Below are positions 10,700 to 22,324 of a stretch of 64,000 nt of DNA, piece by piece. Numbering within the stretch: position 1 is the stretch's first letter; every line of letters begins with the position of its first letter. The position numbers and the translations under genes were made by a program. Origin of the DNA: Meconema thalassinum (lineage: Eukaryota > Arthropoda > Insecta > Orthoptera > Tettigoniidae); assembly GCA_946902985.2 (NCBI GenBank), contig OX336388.2, positions 1,389,934,223-1,389,998,222 of the forward strand, given 5' to 3'. The notes beneath the pieces are model-generated. The model saw only the letters and a list, made by a program, of their open reading frames with translations. It was not told the DNA's origin and searched no databases.

Positions 10700-11836
10700 T
10701 GGGCCGCGCATGGCCCTCGTACTGAATAATCTGGCCTACAGACCTCTTCCACTTTTATATCTAATTATAAATAAAAGTTATTGTATGTTGGCCTAAGGTT
10801 TATGGTAGGACATTTTATAATTAGGCTTTGTAGCTTCCGTTACATGGTATGATTCCCACCCAGAGATCACAGAATTTTATGTTCCTTTACTTGAATCTCT
10901 GCCACTCTTCAAAGGTATTAATCTGCGCTGTGCCATGGTCTTGCACAAACTTTCAGCCAAACTGAAATTGGCAGAACTATAGTGACGGTATGTCACAGAA
11001 GGAAAAAGACCATTTCAAAGTGGCTACAGCATTACTCTTTATTGAACATGATGGTAAACCACTCAGTTATTTATTCCCCATAAGTGTTGCAAAGGAGTAT
11101 AATGTAAGAAGACACTATACTAGCTGACATAAATTAAAATACGGTATAACATAATAATGGTGTAGTCACATCCTCGTTCTTGAACCATAAGCAATGACTC
11201 AGTGGCCTAGTAAGTGGTCCTGACAGTTGGGATACTGCTCACTATGGGAAAGGAATAGACATCTTAGACGTATTCCGAGTCGTGACCCTCATTGTGCTCA
11301 GGTGGATAGTAACACCCAACTCGTTTGTACTTCGATGTAAAACTAGTGTGGCCCTGTATACGTAAGGCTAGCAAGGCTTCACTTGTACTTTCTAAACCTG
11401 CTAACAATATCTTGAACAAGCCTTGGGCTTATAGGAATCGCAGAGTTCCACTCCCATCTGACGGATCAGAGACTCCTTGGAAATGAACTGGTATTCTATG
11501 GGGTGTTATGGAGAACGAAAATAAAGCTGGCTAAGTTGGTAAGTAGGGTGGGATTGGATATTCTGTGGATTGGGTAAGTGGGGCGAGGATAGGAAAGCTC
11601 GAACGACAATGGGATATGATTACTGTACTTCTGTTCTAGCATGAGGTTAACCGTTGCGAACTCATTCTCGAAGCATAAGGAGATTCACAAGATATACATG
11701 GGGAGAATAGAGGAACCGGGTCAATAATAGACTATAATTATCATTACTGACTTTCAGTTTAGGAAATTAGGAATTGTAGTTTCTTTTATATTTATTTATT
11801 TACGTGTTTTTTTAATTATTTTTTATGACAAAAGCT
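10700..11836. other. no recognisable feature
   Basis: No open frame of note, RNA gene or clear repeat was seen in this stretch. Confidence 0.5.
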
Positions 11837-12108
11837 TTTTAGTCGGTCAACACAAATTTTTGAGCCCAATTACATTAGGCGGGAAAACAAGTATTTATGT
11901 GCCCTAACTTAAAGAACACTACATAAGATATTTATCACAAAATAGCCTGCTTTTATCTACAAAATGGGGGGTACATAAATGAACATAAAGGTGTGTTATT
12001 TTGTGATGTCTTATGTAGTGTTTTTCATGTTAGGGCATATACTGTAGATACTTGTTACCCTGCCTAATGTAATTGAGCACAAAAATTTGTGTGGACCGAC
12101 TGAAAAAC
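11837..12108. mobile_element. palindromic MITE-like element
   Basis: Two arms of about 110-130 bp are imperfect inverted copies. The left arm starts TTTAGTCGGTCAACACAAAT and continues through TTACATTAGG and ACACTACATAAGA. The right arm is the reverse complement, ending ATTTGTGTGGACCGACTGAA. A short spacer separates them. There is no coding capacity. The size and symmetry fit a foldback MITE. Target duplications were not identified with certainty. Confidence 0.7.
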
Positions 12109-12690
12109 TTTCTTTATTAGAATTAGGCAACAGTTATTGTTGTTTTAAGCGGCAGAACTACGAGGTCAAACAGGTCATCTTCCCATAGGCAACACTGAAA
12201 AATGGCTTCTATTACTTCAATCTTTTTTGTGAAACGGACCCAAGCTGGTCTGCTGTGAATTAAGCGTAGACCTAACGTGAGGTCTGTTTGCAGACAGGTA
12301 TGTTTCAAAATCTCCTGTTAATGATTGATGAGAAATCTCAACGATAAGAATTACAGGACATTGAAATGGAATGGTCAGGATGCTGGGATGCAGTACTAGA
12401 ATTACCAAAGACATGTCTTGGGACAACAATGTGCTAAGGCATGAAAATGCTCATTACATAGTTCTCAATTTCCAAAAGTATTACATGTTTCAGTTTTATA
12501 TTTGAGTTCTTTTAAAGCTACATTACTGTACATCCCAATTGCAATGTGTAAAACTGTGTTAATGTGATGAAGGAAATAAATATACTATTGTACTGTTGGC
12601 TCTCTCTTGATTTTTCTCCCTTTGTATCTACCCATCCTCCTTGCCAATTACTGTGAAGTCCTGCTGCGCAAAAAAAAAAAAATCTTCAGA
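12109..12690. other. no recognisable feature
   Basis: Short frames only. A poly-A run at about 12669-12682 precedes the SINE-like unit. Confidence 0.5.
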
Positions 12691-12699
12691 AGATCCAAA

Positions 12700-12905
12700 C
12701 TATTATGAAGCAAGCTGTGACTCTAACCTTGCCACCACAACTGCATGTGGGAGCGGGAAGCACAGAGATTGAAGGTTCAAATCCTGATGCTGACAGCCGA
12801 GTGCAGTTCCACCCCTGCCCCCTCCTCCCACTCTCTCCGCAAATGCTGAGATGGTACTTCATCCTCTTAAGTCCTAAACCACCTACATTCTGCTAACGGT
12901 CACAC
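12700..12905 (+). repeat. SINE-like unit with B-box
   Basis: GGTTCAAATCC at about 12773 fits a polymerase III B-box, with a plausible A-box region about 50 bp upstream. A C-rich body and 'CGGTCACACGCTTA' follow, like other insect SINE bodies. No target duplication was established, so the call is tentative. Confidence 0.4.
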
Positions 12906-12984
12906 GCTTAGGTTATAGAAACATGGGTTATCAGACAAATTCAACACTCTGGCAGTAACGATAGCCACCATCATCAGTGCCATT

Positions 12985-13225
12985 GTTTCAATTAGGATTT
13001 AATGTCTCTCTGCTCAACTTGATTCCATTTCTTTAAAAGTGCTACCCACAGATCACCTCATGTATGGAACAAGATTTTAAGCTTGGATGCATCTCCCCAT
13101 CTTATCTCAAAGATGCTCTATGGGGGTTTAAGTCGGGGCTGCGAGCTGGACAATCGCCAAAGTGTCCAGGCACTGAGGGACACAGTGTGCTACATGTGGA
13201 CGAGCATAATCTTTCATGAACACAA
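12985..13225 (-). pseudogene. Tc1-family transposase fragment
   Basis: The minus strand reads 'IVFMKDYARPHVAHCV' and then, after a frame break, a region matching the block around the second catalytic Asp of Tc1 transposases ('ARPH' precedes 'SPD-L-P-E' in the family). The break falls at about 13140. Only about 80 codons remain, with stops. Confidence 0.65.
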
Positions 13226-13839
13226 TAAATAGAGCAAAGGTTACAACTTCATTTATCATGCCAATGCAGTGGTGAGCATTGAGGCAGACTCTCCCTACTA
13301 TTGTAACTTGTTCTTACTTTGCTCCACGTTGAGCGTACAATTGAAACGTTTTCTATTGCCCTCACTGTTGTGTGACAAATGTAATGGTTTCTTACTAGCT
13401 CTGCCTTGCACTTTGAAATATTTACTCTGACTAAGATATGTTGTTTTAATGGGCGCCAAGACCTCAACGCTATGTTGAAATCTAAATTTATATTTAACAA
13501 CACCTAGCTCTGGTAGAACACCTTCAAGAATCTTTTCACTCAGATCGTGGTATGATTTGATCATTAACCCAACAAACAATTGTATCAGGAGAAGGAATTG
13601 GTCTATATCTAATGCTACCTACTGAAAGCAAAGAATGAATTTATTATATAAAACAAGTATTGCAAAATTAATAATAATAAGTTTTGAATTTAAATTGGAG
13701 CGTTGCGATTTGAATATTGCCGCTAGAAAATTACGTGAAAACGGATTCGGATAAATTACTGATTTTACTCTTATTCCCAAGCTATGAAGTTACTGAAATA
13801 CTGAATATAAAACAAAGAGGCGAGAGATTACGTAGCATT

Positions 13840-14229
13840 TCACTCGTACTGGATGTTGTAGAGAGCTTCCCACAGCCTCCTGGTCGTCGTCATCTTCTTC
13901 GTTAGTTGATGAGATACTTGTAGATATGATAACTTATGGTCCGAATATCGGAACCAACCACTCTGGTTAAGTTTTACAAAGATAGTCGCCTTGCCTCCAC
14001 GGCGCGCAAACCATATATGCACTCCACGCCTCCCCTCTACGGAGCCGTCTTCCAGTCGCCCGGTCTCCTCTGATTGGCTGACCCACCTCGCGATCTTCCC
14101 CTCCTCCGGGTCATTACACTCGGTGATGATGTCGATTACCGGTCCAGGCCATTTCGCCTTTTCTTGAAGCAGCAACCCATCTTGCGTCATGCTACTCGAC
14201 AAGATTAAGCCTGTAGCCGAATTCCCCAT
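13840..14229 (-). CDS. hypothetical 129-residue open frame
   Basis: An open frame from an ATG at 14227-14229 to a stop at 13840, rich in charged residues ('GKIARWVSQSEETGRLEDGS', 'GVHIWFARRGGKATIFVKL'). I do not recognise it and see no domain motif. It is more GC-rich than its surroundings (about 13960-14230), which suggests a separate origin, perhaps an exon-like or element-derived piece. It sits between two Tc1 fragments with no clear partner gene. It may not be expressed. Confidence 0.25.
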   Translation of the reverse strand: MGNSATGLILSSSMTQDGLLLQEKAKWPGPVIDIITECNDPEEGKIARWVSQSEETGRLEDGSVEGRRGVHIWFARRGGKATIFVKLNQSGWFRYSDHKLSYLQVSHQLTKKMTTTRRLWEALYNIQYE

Positions 14230-14464
14230 GACTCTTCTCTCTCAAAATACCCTAACTGACAAAATTCCGTAATCATATAATTTTCTTACGATAATGTTGT
14301 TCGTAATAGTTTGCTTGATAGTGTTTTCTATAACATAGAAATCCTATCTGATTACTTATAATTTTATAAAAATTGCTCCAAAGAAATACCTTAATAATAA
14401 TAAGTTACATGAAAACTTCTCTTGGCCGAACAATTTGCCGCGTAAATAAATATAGAATGGCTTC

Positions 14465-14750
14465 CTACTGACTTATGCCAGTGGCGTAAAATCCCCTCGA
14501 AAAACACGTTACACTATCAGGAAATTTCAGGGAGAACCTGGACTCGTCAGAGAACAGTACATGGTCCATTGGGAGTGCTGATGAGTGAACTGAAGTTAGG
14601 CGATTCGGTGCGCTCTGGTCAGATTGGTGGAAGACTTCGTTTTCCAAACTGTCCTCGCGCTTATATTTTACACTCCACACCTGCTGCAGTTGATTCGAAG
14701 CCTTAACCACGGTAGTGTTGGTAAGGATTCGTCGATTTAAGACCTCCCCT
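14465..14750 (-). pseudogene. Tc1-family transposase fragment
   Basis: The minus strand reads 'NRLTSVHSSALPMDHVLFSDESRFSL' (14630-14525). 'VLFSDESRF' is the block carrying a catalytic Asp of Tc1-type transposases. It is preceded by helical sequence of the DNA-binding/linker region. Downstream the frame degenerates. It may belong to the same ancient copy as 12985-13225, but order and spacing do not fit one simple element. Confidence 0.6.
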
Positions 14751-14889
14751 ATCGGCGAGAACCCCAAGATACCGTAGTTGGAATTAAGATTAAGTTGAAC
14801 TTTATGAAAATTAAGTTTCGGCATTGAAGGTAAACAAAGCAATGGTGAAGGAAAACAAGTAACTTGTACAGTTTGGAATTTTAACAATC

Positions 14890-15030
14890 TAAATTGTGTA
14901 TATTTAACAAGAGAATAATCTCATAAATATTAACGATTGGAATAACTTGAACAGTTCGTAGAAGGTAACGAATACCTGGTTTGAATTTCACATAACACCA
15001 AGTTTCTGCTAACTCTGTCACGGATTGGGT
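14890..15030. other. no recognisable feature
   Basis: AT-rich spacer with no frame or repeat of note. Confidence 0.4.
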
Positions 15031-15032
15031 TA

Positions 15033-15205
15033 GTACTTGGGGGCTCAGTCCAAGATACTAAAAAACCGCAGAAAACAACTTCAAGTTCTTGCGGGCTCAG
15101 CCCAATATACTTGAAGGAAAAGCGTGAGGGTTCCAGCACAAGAGGCTAGAAAAAGAAATGAACTACTTTCAAACACTTGGGGGCTCAGCCCAAGATGTTT
15201 GAAAG
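15033..15205. repeat. three iterated small hairpins
   Basis: The hairpin CTTGGGGGCTCAGYCCAAG occurs at about 15039-15057 and 15176-15194, with a variant (CTTGCGGGCTCAGCCCAATA) at about 15091. Each can fold with CTTGGG pairing CCCAAG around a loop. The core resembles sequence just inside some LTR retrotransposons, so this may be leader sequence of an old LTR element. Confidence 0.6.
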
Positions 15206-16917
15206 ATTGAGACCCCAAAACAGGGGAGAAAATCTTGATACGCACTGAAAAGCAGTATAACCTGAAGAGGTAATTGCTCTCAGGGGCCTAATCCTGAAGC
15301 AGCAATGTAAAGAGGAAGGCCAGAAGGGCGCTCTTAAATATCTGTCAGAAGATGCCAAAAACAAGCCGGTATGTGAGATTCATAAGGTAGGGTAAGTGAA
15401 GCACACTTGATATGACCAACGTTGGTTGTCTTGAAAAAAAAATTATGCTGAACTACCGAACTGAAAAGCTCAACCAATTTTTCACGGCCCGTATACAGAG
15501 CCCTGTAGAAAAATGGTGAACTAGTTTTAAAGTTTGATGATAAAACAGGTTAAATGACACATGTTACTTATCCATTTCCTCTGTAGCCTACTACATGTGT
15601 TGGTTAGGTTAACCATAGCTGGAACTTACGTAGCGAGATTTGTAAACCAGATGTTCGTTGTTACACGGCACACCTCACCAGGAGGATAGGTAGTAAAAAT
15701 GCAACCTGTATGAACTGTCGCCATTTCGAAGCACTTTCACTTAGTTTGTACACTTTTAGAAGTACATGTTTGCATTGAATAATAGATAATTGATAGTTTG
15801 AACACTGCAACGTTCCATAGCCGGAGACTTATACTCATAGAAGTAGATACCAGACCTAAACACTTGAAATGAATTCAAAGCATTGCAGTTAATCTTGTAG
15901 CATTTTCGAAAATCAAGTCTACGTTTCACAGCTTCCAGACCAGGATTGAAGAGATGACTGTTTGACTGGCAAACATAAGTCCAGATGCTACCGACGGTAA
16001 TGTCGCTTCAGAAGCAACATGCCTTGACGAAGTATTCCGACGTATTCGTAGAGAAGGACTGATATTTTAGCTGTTTTATAGCAGCAGAAAAAAGTCTGGA
16101 CTTTTTGATGAGAAGAAGTACTGTGATTGGCCAGCGAGAAAGTCGACCAATGAGAGTGAAGGAGATGGCTCATGGCTGGCATTTTAGTTATAACTTGCGC
16201 AGCGAATGCTAGGTGAAATGGCACTAGAACTAAAGAAAGTATCTTACAGTCTTGCATTTGTGAATACATAACAAGTAAGTGTTAAGCATAATAAATACTT
16301 TAGGAAAAAAGCATACGGTACCGTACATAAATAGTAACCACGTGGAACACATGTCACACTTTTTTGGTTATGAAGAAAAAAAACTCGAATTCTTGCTTTT
16401 TCTATCGAATGATTAGAAAAGATTGAATTAATATTTAAGAGCTTTGTAGCCTTCGCAAATGCGAATATACAAGAAAAGAAGCTATGAGAGAAAAAGAACA
16501 GCAGAACTAGAGTGGTAAATGTGAGTTTGCATTCTCATAGTGTGTTTCTTTTGTTTTGTATTTCTCAGTGTTCTTCTATTGTTTTTGTATACCTTACAAG
16601 TCAAATGTACTTTCCTGAATATAACTCTGCTTCCCGTTGTGACCAATGGACGTCTGTGTTTGTTTCTTCTCCCATCAATTTGGAGTTTAGGACTGTAGAT
16701 AGTAAACCCTTTTTACTAATTATTTATGGCAGGTTATGAGCCCAGATAAACGCCTATTGCTGTTAATGTGTGGACATTGTGATGGGGGAATGTCGGTCGT
16801 TAAAAGGTGTTGATATGTGGTCGAGCGTGCATTCAAGATCGTTTTTGGTGAATTTTGTGGACGATTTTCTATTGTGAGGACTATTTGTACTTTTTATTTA
16901 TAAGTTCACATACCAAC
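15206..16917. other. no recognisable gene
   Basis: AT-rich, with only short frames. The right part (about 16270-16917) could be leader sequence of the copia-like element whose gag begins at 16918, but I found no defined LTR. Confidence 0.4.
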
Positions 16918-17406
16918 ATGGAAGCAGCGATCGAATAGTTGCAATAGATTACAGGACGAGACAATTGGGAAGCGTGGAGCACCCGAACAAAGGCATTGCT
17001 TAAAACAAGGCGTCTGTGGGACTCTGTTCAAGTTTTCCCAAGACAGACCCATACAGGAGAGGTAGAAGATACACCCGTTGAAGAGTAGGCTACTCCGAGG
17101 CCCAACTGGGCATAGATCAAGACGCGAAAAAACTTGCTCGTAGGTTTGGTCACCGACCATTTCCTAGGTGATATCAAAGAAGCGGAGACTGCTAAGGAAG
17201 TATGGCAGAATCTGACTTCATGTTGCGATACCGGAGTCCTTCAAATTGTGACGATGTTAGAAGAATTTTGTCTTTTTAAGAAAACTAGTGACATTACCAT
17301 GCGTACATTTGTTGATAAAGTGCTCACTTGGTGTGCACGGTTGGACGATATAGGTATAAAATTTACGGATAAGGCCAAAGCTGCTTTTATTCTCCGAGGA
17401 CTGGAA
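16918..17406 (+). pseudogene. copia-type gag, truncated
   Basis: The frame starts ATG at 16918 and reads through several in-frame stops: two early (TAG at about 16936 and 16945), then others near 17085-17110. Recognisable gag blocks are 'GRDNWEAWSTRTKALLKTRR' and 'AKEVWQNLTSCCD...FCLFKKTSDITMRTFVDKV', followed by 'AAFILRGLE'. This is the UBN2/copia gag pattern of Ty1/copia elements, which packages element RNA. The frame stops matching at about 17406, exactly where an AGTAGG sequence begins that resembles Polinton ends nearby. Protease, integrase and RT are absent. Confidence 0.75.
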
Positions 17407-17785
17407 AGTAGGAGGGCAGGTGGGGTTCTAACTCACCCATTTTATTTGTACCCGACTGTACATTTTAATTAATATCTGGTGAACCCATGGTCGGATGTTG
17501 ACAAATGAGGTGTCGTTGGACTCGAGCTGATGTCCTCTTTGCTATGGACCACTGGTTATATTTTTGAAACATTTTTGAAAATGGGCGATAGTTAAAAAGT
17601 CAAACATGATAGAACGTTGTGCCATGGTTGAAACGAATGGTCTTTATGTCCTTTATTTTTTGAGATTTCTTGAAAACACTCAAATTTTGAAATTCCTATA
17701 TTTTGGAAACTAGGAAGTTTACCAAGAGAAGTTTGTTTGACGTAAATTAATGGTCCCTACCCCCCTCTACCCATGATCGGATTTT
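17407..17785. repeat. outer left terminal module
   Basis: A diverged copy of the terminal repeat module that recurs at 18535-18830. Shared blocks are GAACCCATGGTCGGATGTT, GATAGAACGTTGTGC, GAAATTCCTATATTT and CCCCCTCTACC. The module is also related to the ends of the inner element. The first bases, AGTAGGAGGG, resemble the inner element's AGTAGATG end. This supports a left terminus at 17407, but a matching right end and target duplication are missing. Confidence 0.55.
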
Positions 17786-18284
17786 GGTTGGTTGGTTCCT
17801 TAGTTTAGGGGCTGCGACAACACGGTCATGTAGCCCCGTGTACTTTGGGTGTGTGTAGAATCTGTCTGATAACCGGTGTTAATTGTGATGACTATTAGTG
17901 TGTGTATGTTTTCAATTCAAGTGAGGACTGCAACATTTAATTTCAAGTAGTTCCTACTTTTGCCGCCAAACGCCTCCGTCAACGACTACTAGGACTAATT
18001 CAGAACTTAGCTACTAGACGCCACCGCAGTCGGCTCTTGGCAACGAACGTAGCAACCTAAGAGCGTTGTATACATTCTTAACCTATACAATTTAGTTTCA
18101 CACAGGTGTAATTAGTGGAAAGATCTATGACATGGGACCGCCGGCTTTACTTCCCCTCCGAAGGAAGGCATACTGAGGGATTTTTAACGCTCTTAAAAAA
18201 TCCGACGGCTTCGGCCGGGTTTGAACCCGCTATCTTGGGCATAGAAGCTCAGCATGCTACCGACTACGCCACCGAAGCCGCAAA
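17786..18284 (-). repeat. tRNA-derived SINE in the terminal repeat
   Basis: A 499-bp insertion flanked by a 10-bp duplication, ATCGGATTTT (17776-17785 and 18285-18294). On the minus strand the head at the right carries A-box GTGGCGTAGTCGG and B-box GGTTCAAACCC, a tRNA-like polymerase III promoter. The tail at the left is a GGTTGGTTGG-type simple repeat (reverse complement on the element strand). A spurious frame at 18115-18375 lies in it. Confidence 0.85.
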
Positions 18285-18504
18285 ATCGGATTTTAACGAA
18301 CGAAGTGTTGTTGGCGTTGGGATTACGTCCTCTTTGCTAAGAATGTGTGTGTTTGTTTTTTTGTTAAATTGTTGATTTTGAAATTGGCGCTAATTTGGAA
18401 ACGGTGAAGATGAGATGAAAGTTTGTTTGACGTTAATGTAAGGTCCCTAGGCCCTCGAGGAGGACAGCAAGTTTGAAGTGTGTAGGAATGAAAAATATGA
18501 TAGC

Positions 18505-19222
18505 CTACTTTCTCGCGAATATGGGCGATAACTTGTGAACGCATGGTCGGATTTTAACGAATGAGATGTTGTTGGCGTTGGGATGACGTCCTCTCTCCAA
18601 TGAACCACTTGTTATATTTTTATTTTTTGAAAATTTTTGTTTTTTAAAGTAGGCGATAGTTTGAAAACCAAACTTGATAGAACGTTGTTCAATAGTTCAA
18701 GCGAATGTTCTTTTTAACAGTGCAATGTTAAAATTCCTATATTTCGGAAACTGGGCAGTTTACTAAAACGTTTGTTTGACACAAATGAATGGTCTTAACC
18801 CCCTCTACCATGAAAATAAATGTTAAGTCTCTAGGACAAAACAACTATGCATTTTCAAACTTTTTTACCGTTTTTTTTTATATTTAAAATGAAAAGTGGC
18901 GATAGACAGAGAGAGACGATACCGCTGGGGCGTGTGTTTCAACGAGCCTGTCGCCGACCGCAGTGGCCGTGCTCAATAGAGCAATGGATATTTCGAGGGG
19001 GTGACAAGACGAGGGGTCGCTTTTCTTATATTTTCCTATGACGAACAAATGAAGACGAATATTTCAAAAAAAATCCCTGATGGCGATCTTTAAAGCATGT
19101 TAGTAAACGGGTGATGAGTAATCTGATAAAATGATAATAATGGTATCAGGCGAAGTTGTCAACAACTTTAAGGAGAACATGCTTTGTATATATGTCTGAC
19201 AGGCAGCCAAGAAAGAAAAATC
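18505..19222. repeat. outer element left terminal inverted repeat
   Basis: About 718 bp matching the reverse complement of 56920-57671. It runs from CTACTTTCTCGCGAATAT at the outer edge to GCCAAGAAAGAAAAATCT at the inner edge. The copies share a GC-rich block around ACCGCTGGGGCG. The copies have diverged by substitutions and small indels, so the element is not recent. Confidence 0.88.
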
Positions 19223-19645
19223 TACTCCAGCCATGGCTAGCCGGCTAAGAGAATGGAATGTGAGTGAGAGCTGACAACACTGTCAGGTGATAACAGGTTG
19301 AAACAATCTGACAACTCTGTAACGAAAATAATGTTTCACATCCTGTCAGCCAGCCAGGCCCCGAGCAGAAGCGGGTGAGAGGGGAGAGGAAGGAATCCTC
19401 TACACAACAGGAAATCCGTGACCACTGCAGAGCGTCGAGGGGGCCGGGTGAGGTGAGGGGAGGAGTCGAGAATCCATGACAGCCAATAGCTGAACGAGTT
19501 GCATGGCAACATGGAGTCAACCAGTGCGACATAGGTGAGGAGAGAAAGAGAAACATGTGTGGACATGCATCAAGTGTTGAGCGCGGTACACAGGGCTCTT
19601 GTACAATATGATTGAATAAAATAAATAAACAAAAAGTGCACAGGT
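19223..19645. other. noncoding spacer next to the left repeat
   Basis: Purine-rich on the plus strand. A frame on the opposite strand (19245-19649) is not recognisable and is probably chance. Confidence 0.5.
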
Positions 19646-20760
19646 TCACACAACATGTAATTTATTGATCCAAGAATTAAAGGTAGAGTTAAATCCTAAC
19701 CATTTTACATATATTTTATTTCCTTTTTGTTTCAACACTTTTTCCACAAGATAATGTCTAGAAAACGCTGTTTTCTGAAGTTCATAGAGATAAACCCTGC
19801 CTTTTATGGGCTGATGGTTGTGGTCCTCGAGTAAATAGGTGACTTGACGAATTCGAAATAGTTCAGTCCCCCACAGAGGCGTGTAGCCCTTATTGAAGGC
19901 AGACTTCAATTTGCTCACGAACAAAATCCCCAATTTTCAGTCGGTGACGTTTAGGGTCTGCTGTTTTTATGGGGTTAAACAGTTTATCCAGTCGCTGAAT
20001 ATTTTTGGTCACGAGCCATGGCTTGGTCCCAATGGTTCTATGTTTGGTGTCATTGTAACTTGACACTAGCTCTGGTAACATGTCCAACCAGCGATAAGTA
20101 CCCTGCGCAGTAAACGCTTTCCACATATGGGTTTTCAATGTTCGGTTAAACCCCTCAACCACCCTGGCTTTGAGATTGCTGTACGTGGTGTAATGGTGAA
20201 TATCCAAAGATTTGAGAAATCGGGAGGAATCCTTGTTGAAAAATTATTTCCCCTAGTCGGTTTGTAACAATTGAGGTTGACGTTTGGATTGTTGAATAAT
20301 ATGTTGAAAGGCCTTGGTGACTAGTGGACCAGACTTGCGACGCACAGGTTCAACAAAGGTCATTTTGGAATACACATCAATGACGGTCGACATATAGCGT
20401 ACACCGTCGTTAACGCCAGCCTAGGGGATCATTTCAACCAGGTCTGCTTGCCAAAGTTCATCCACATCTCGTGAAATTACCTTGAGTCGCGGATAGTGAC
20501 GCCTAGCTGGGCGATGCAACTCATGAGCAATACCCATTTTAATGGATGAGGCCTTAAACAATAATTTTGGCATTTCGAAGTTCTTGTTCAATTTCTTGAA
20601 TTTCCCAATCGTGACCGGTATGGCTAGCTTGACGTGAAGCATGCAACAGCTGTAGTTGATGGACGAGCTTATTGGGATTGTGCCAGTAGGTAACGTCCAC
20701 AAGGGGTTTTAATGATTTAAATGTCACTCCCGAAGCGGACCTTTACGACGAGTACTTTGA
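19646..20760 (-). pseudogene. Polinton retroviral-type integrase with chromodomain
   Basis: Integrase that would insert the element into host DNA. Reading leftward: an N-terminal block 'YWHNPNKL...LLHASRQ' near 20690-20640 (frameshifted), then the DDE core with the first Asp in 'DELWQADLVEM' (about 20440), the second Asp in 'LLQTD' (about 20272) and the Glu in 'ARVVEGFNRTLK' (about 20160). A C-terminal chromodomain follows, 'YLVEKVLKQKGNKIYVKWLG' (about 19760-19690). In-frame stops fall directly after the second Asp (at about 20263-20255) and near 20415, and there are frameshifts at about 20560 and 19920. The N-terminal block is also found as a fragment in the inner element (34717-35010). It is clearly inactive. 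Confidence 0.9.
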
Positions 20761-21442
20761 CTGGTGGGAAACTTTTTTGCAATGATGGTTTTGTATTTTT
20801 GAGATATATTGGCATTTACGTGTTGGGTGGCATCATCATCATACTGTCTTTTGTGGGCATGGGTGTCCAATAAAATGGATTGATATTTGCCAAGGTCCTC
20901 TGGTGTATAATCATGGAAAGCCTTAACAGCCCTGGCGTTAATTTATAATTGATGTTCTTAATGACAGTTTTAGTACGAGCAAATATAATGGATGAATCCC
21001 CAATTTTAAAACTATCATCCTCATAGCGAACACCATACGTGGTATCTGTGTTTCCAATAAAGAGATCAATGAGATATGGTTGTAGTGTTGCTCCATAATA
21101 TTTTATTAAAATGTTTTTCAGTTGAGCTTTATTTTGAGGGGTGGCCAAGAGTTGTGAAAACGGAGACGATCTGGAGGGGCAAGGTGTTTCGACCATGGCC
21201 AAGGATTTCTTTTTTCTCAAAAAGTCTGCAAGGGGTGAGGACGTTTTTTCAGGCGTAAACACTTGTTCCTCCTTATCCTCAACTTTGCTAACACTAGTCA
21301 AATGTTCCTGTTCCTCCTCTTTCTCAGGGTCCTCGTGTAGCGTCTGAGTGGCTTGTGAAACGGTGGGTAGCGTTTCAGATGGCTTGAAAGAGGGTTTCAA
21401 CATTGCTTTTAGCGGAGGTGCTAAATGTTGTTGAATAAACAA
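20761..21442 (-). pseudogene. Polinton-associated ORF upstream of integrase
   Basis: Long minus-strand frame (21442-20816). The N-terminal half is acidic and low in complexity ('EDPEKEEEQEHLTSVSKVEDKEEQ'). The C-terminal half has a conserved-looking block, 'DTTYGVRYEDDSFKIGDSSI' followed by 'INYKLTPGLLRLS', which I associate with ORFs next to integrase in insect Polintons. Function is unknown. A frameshift at about 20940 puts the next part ('YTPEDLGKYQSIL'-like) in another frame, where it continues toward the integrase N-terminus with no clear gap. The two may have been one polyprotein or two adjacent genes. Confidence 0.6.
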
Positions 21443-21589
21443 AGCATGATCCGCACGTGATCGTTTTTATTAACGAAACTTTGGGCGAATAGTATTTTTT
21501 GCTTTAATAATATGGTTTTTTTTTTTCAATTGACTCTGCTAACGCCATGGTATCTTGACAAATGACTTGACAGGGAATGAGACAGTGCC

Positions 21590-22246
21590 TTAAATAGCAA
21601 TAAAATGATCAAACCCTAAGCGATACCGTCCTTGGTTGAGTTCACTTTGTTTGTCAATGACCAAACAGGCATGACGTTGAGTGTTCCAGCACTTGGCACA
21701 CAATTCAGTAAACATTTGAAAGGTCATATGCGGATTCACATGTTCATTATAAATGTGACGACTGTTCCTCTCGTCCTGGCGAAATAAAACAATGACATTG
21801 GCATTGTCGCGAATCAACTGTTTGGACATTTTAGAATACGTTTGCACAAGATAAAAGCAATCGATATGTTTGTGTCGACTCTTGCTGAAATAGCTTTGAA
21901 TGATGCCTCGTCGTTCAGTGGATACATCATCGAAAATCATGAGTGAATCGGGCTTTACCTCATCCGGTGAAATAACATTTTCTTGCATGGAAGAAGTGAA
22001 ATAGCCCATATTCTCATTTTGTAATCCAGACATGACTTGATCCAGAAACACGTAGAGGGGTTGGTAGAGAGATTTTGCAAAAATATAAACATTTTGAAAA
22101 CGCAGACCATTAGGCGCTGCAATGAGTGTTAACAAAAGATTAGTCTTTCCACAGCCGGAAGGCCCCACAATGATTCAGCGAATGGAAGATGGAAACAGTG
22201 AACCATGGCGTTGTTCACGTGATGTGGGACAGAGATGGGAAACCAT
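21590..22246 (-). pseudogene. FtsK/HerA-type genome-packaging ATPase
   Basis: The ATPase drives DNA into the virion in Polintons, adintoviruses and related viruses. A Walker A motif, 'GPSGCGKTNLL' (about 22165-22135), and a Walker B motif, 'SLMIFDDVS' (about 21945-21920), are intact, followed by 'RHKHIDCFYLVQTYSKMSKQLIRDN' with the sensor-type residues. The best start is the ATG at 22246, because the sequence 'HGSLFPSSIR' before the P-loop belongs to the family. A single in-frame TGA at about 22178 interrupts that N-terminal part. The rest (192 codons) is open, so this is one of the better preserved genes. It points away from the capsid genes and toward the integrase. Confidence 0.87.
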
Positions 22247-22324
22247 GTCTCCCCGGGGGAATGACTTGCTGCTTAATCTTTATATCAACTAAGGCTTAGA
22301 GAGGCTAGCAGGCTGTCAATATAC

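Noticed and set aside
18115..18375. 86-codon frame with 'GFEPAILGIEAQHATDYATEA'
   Set aside because: It translates the tRNA-derived SINE head and has no coding meaning.
19245..19649. 134-codon minus-strand frame beside the left terminal repeat
   Set aside because: No motif, low complexity, and overlapping unrelated frames; most likely chance.
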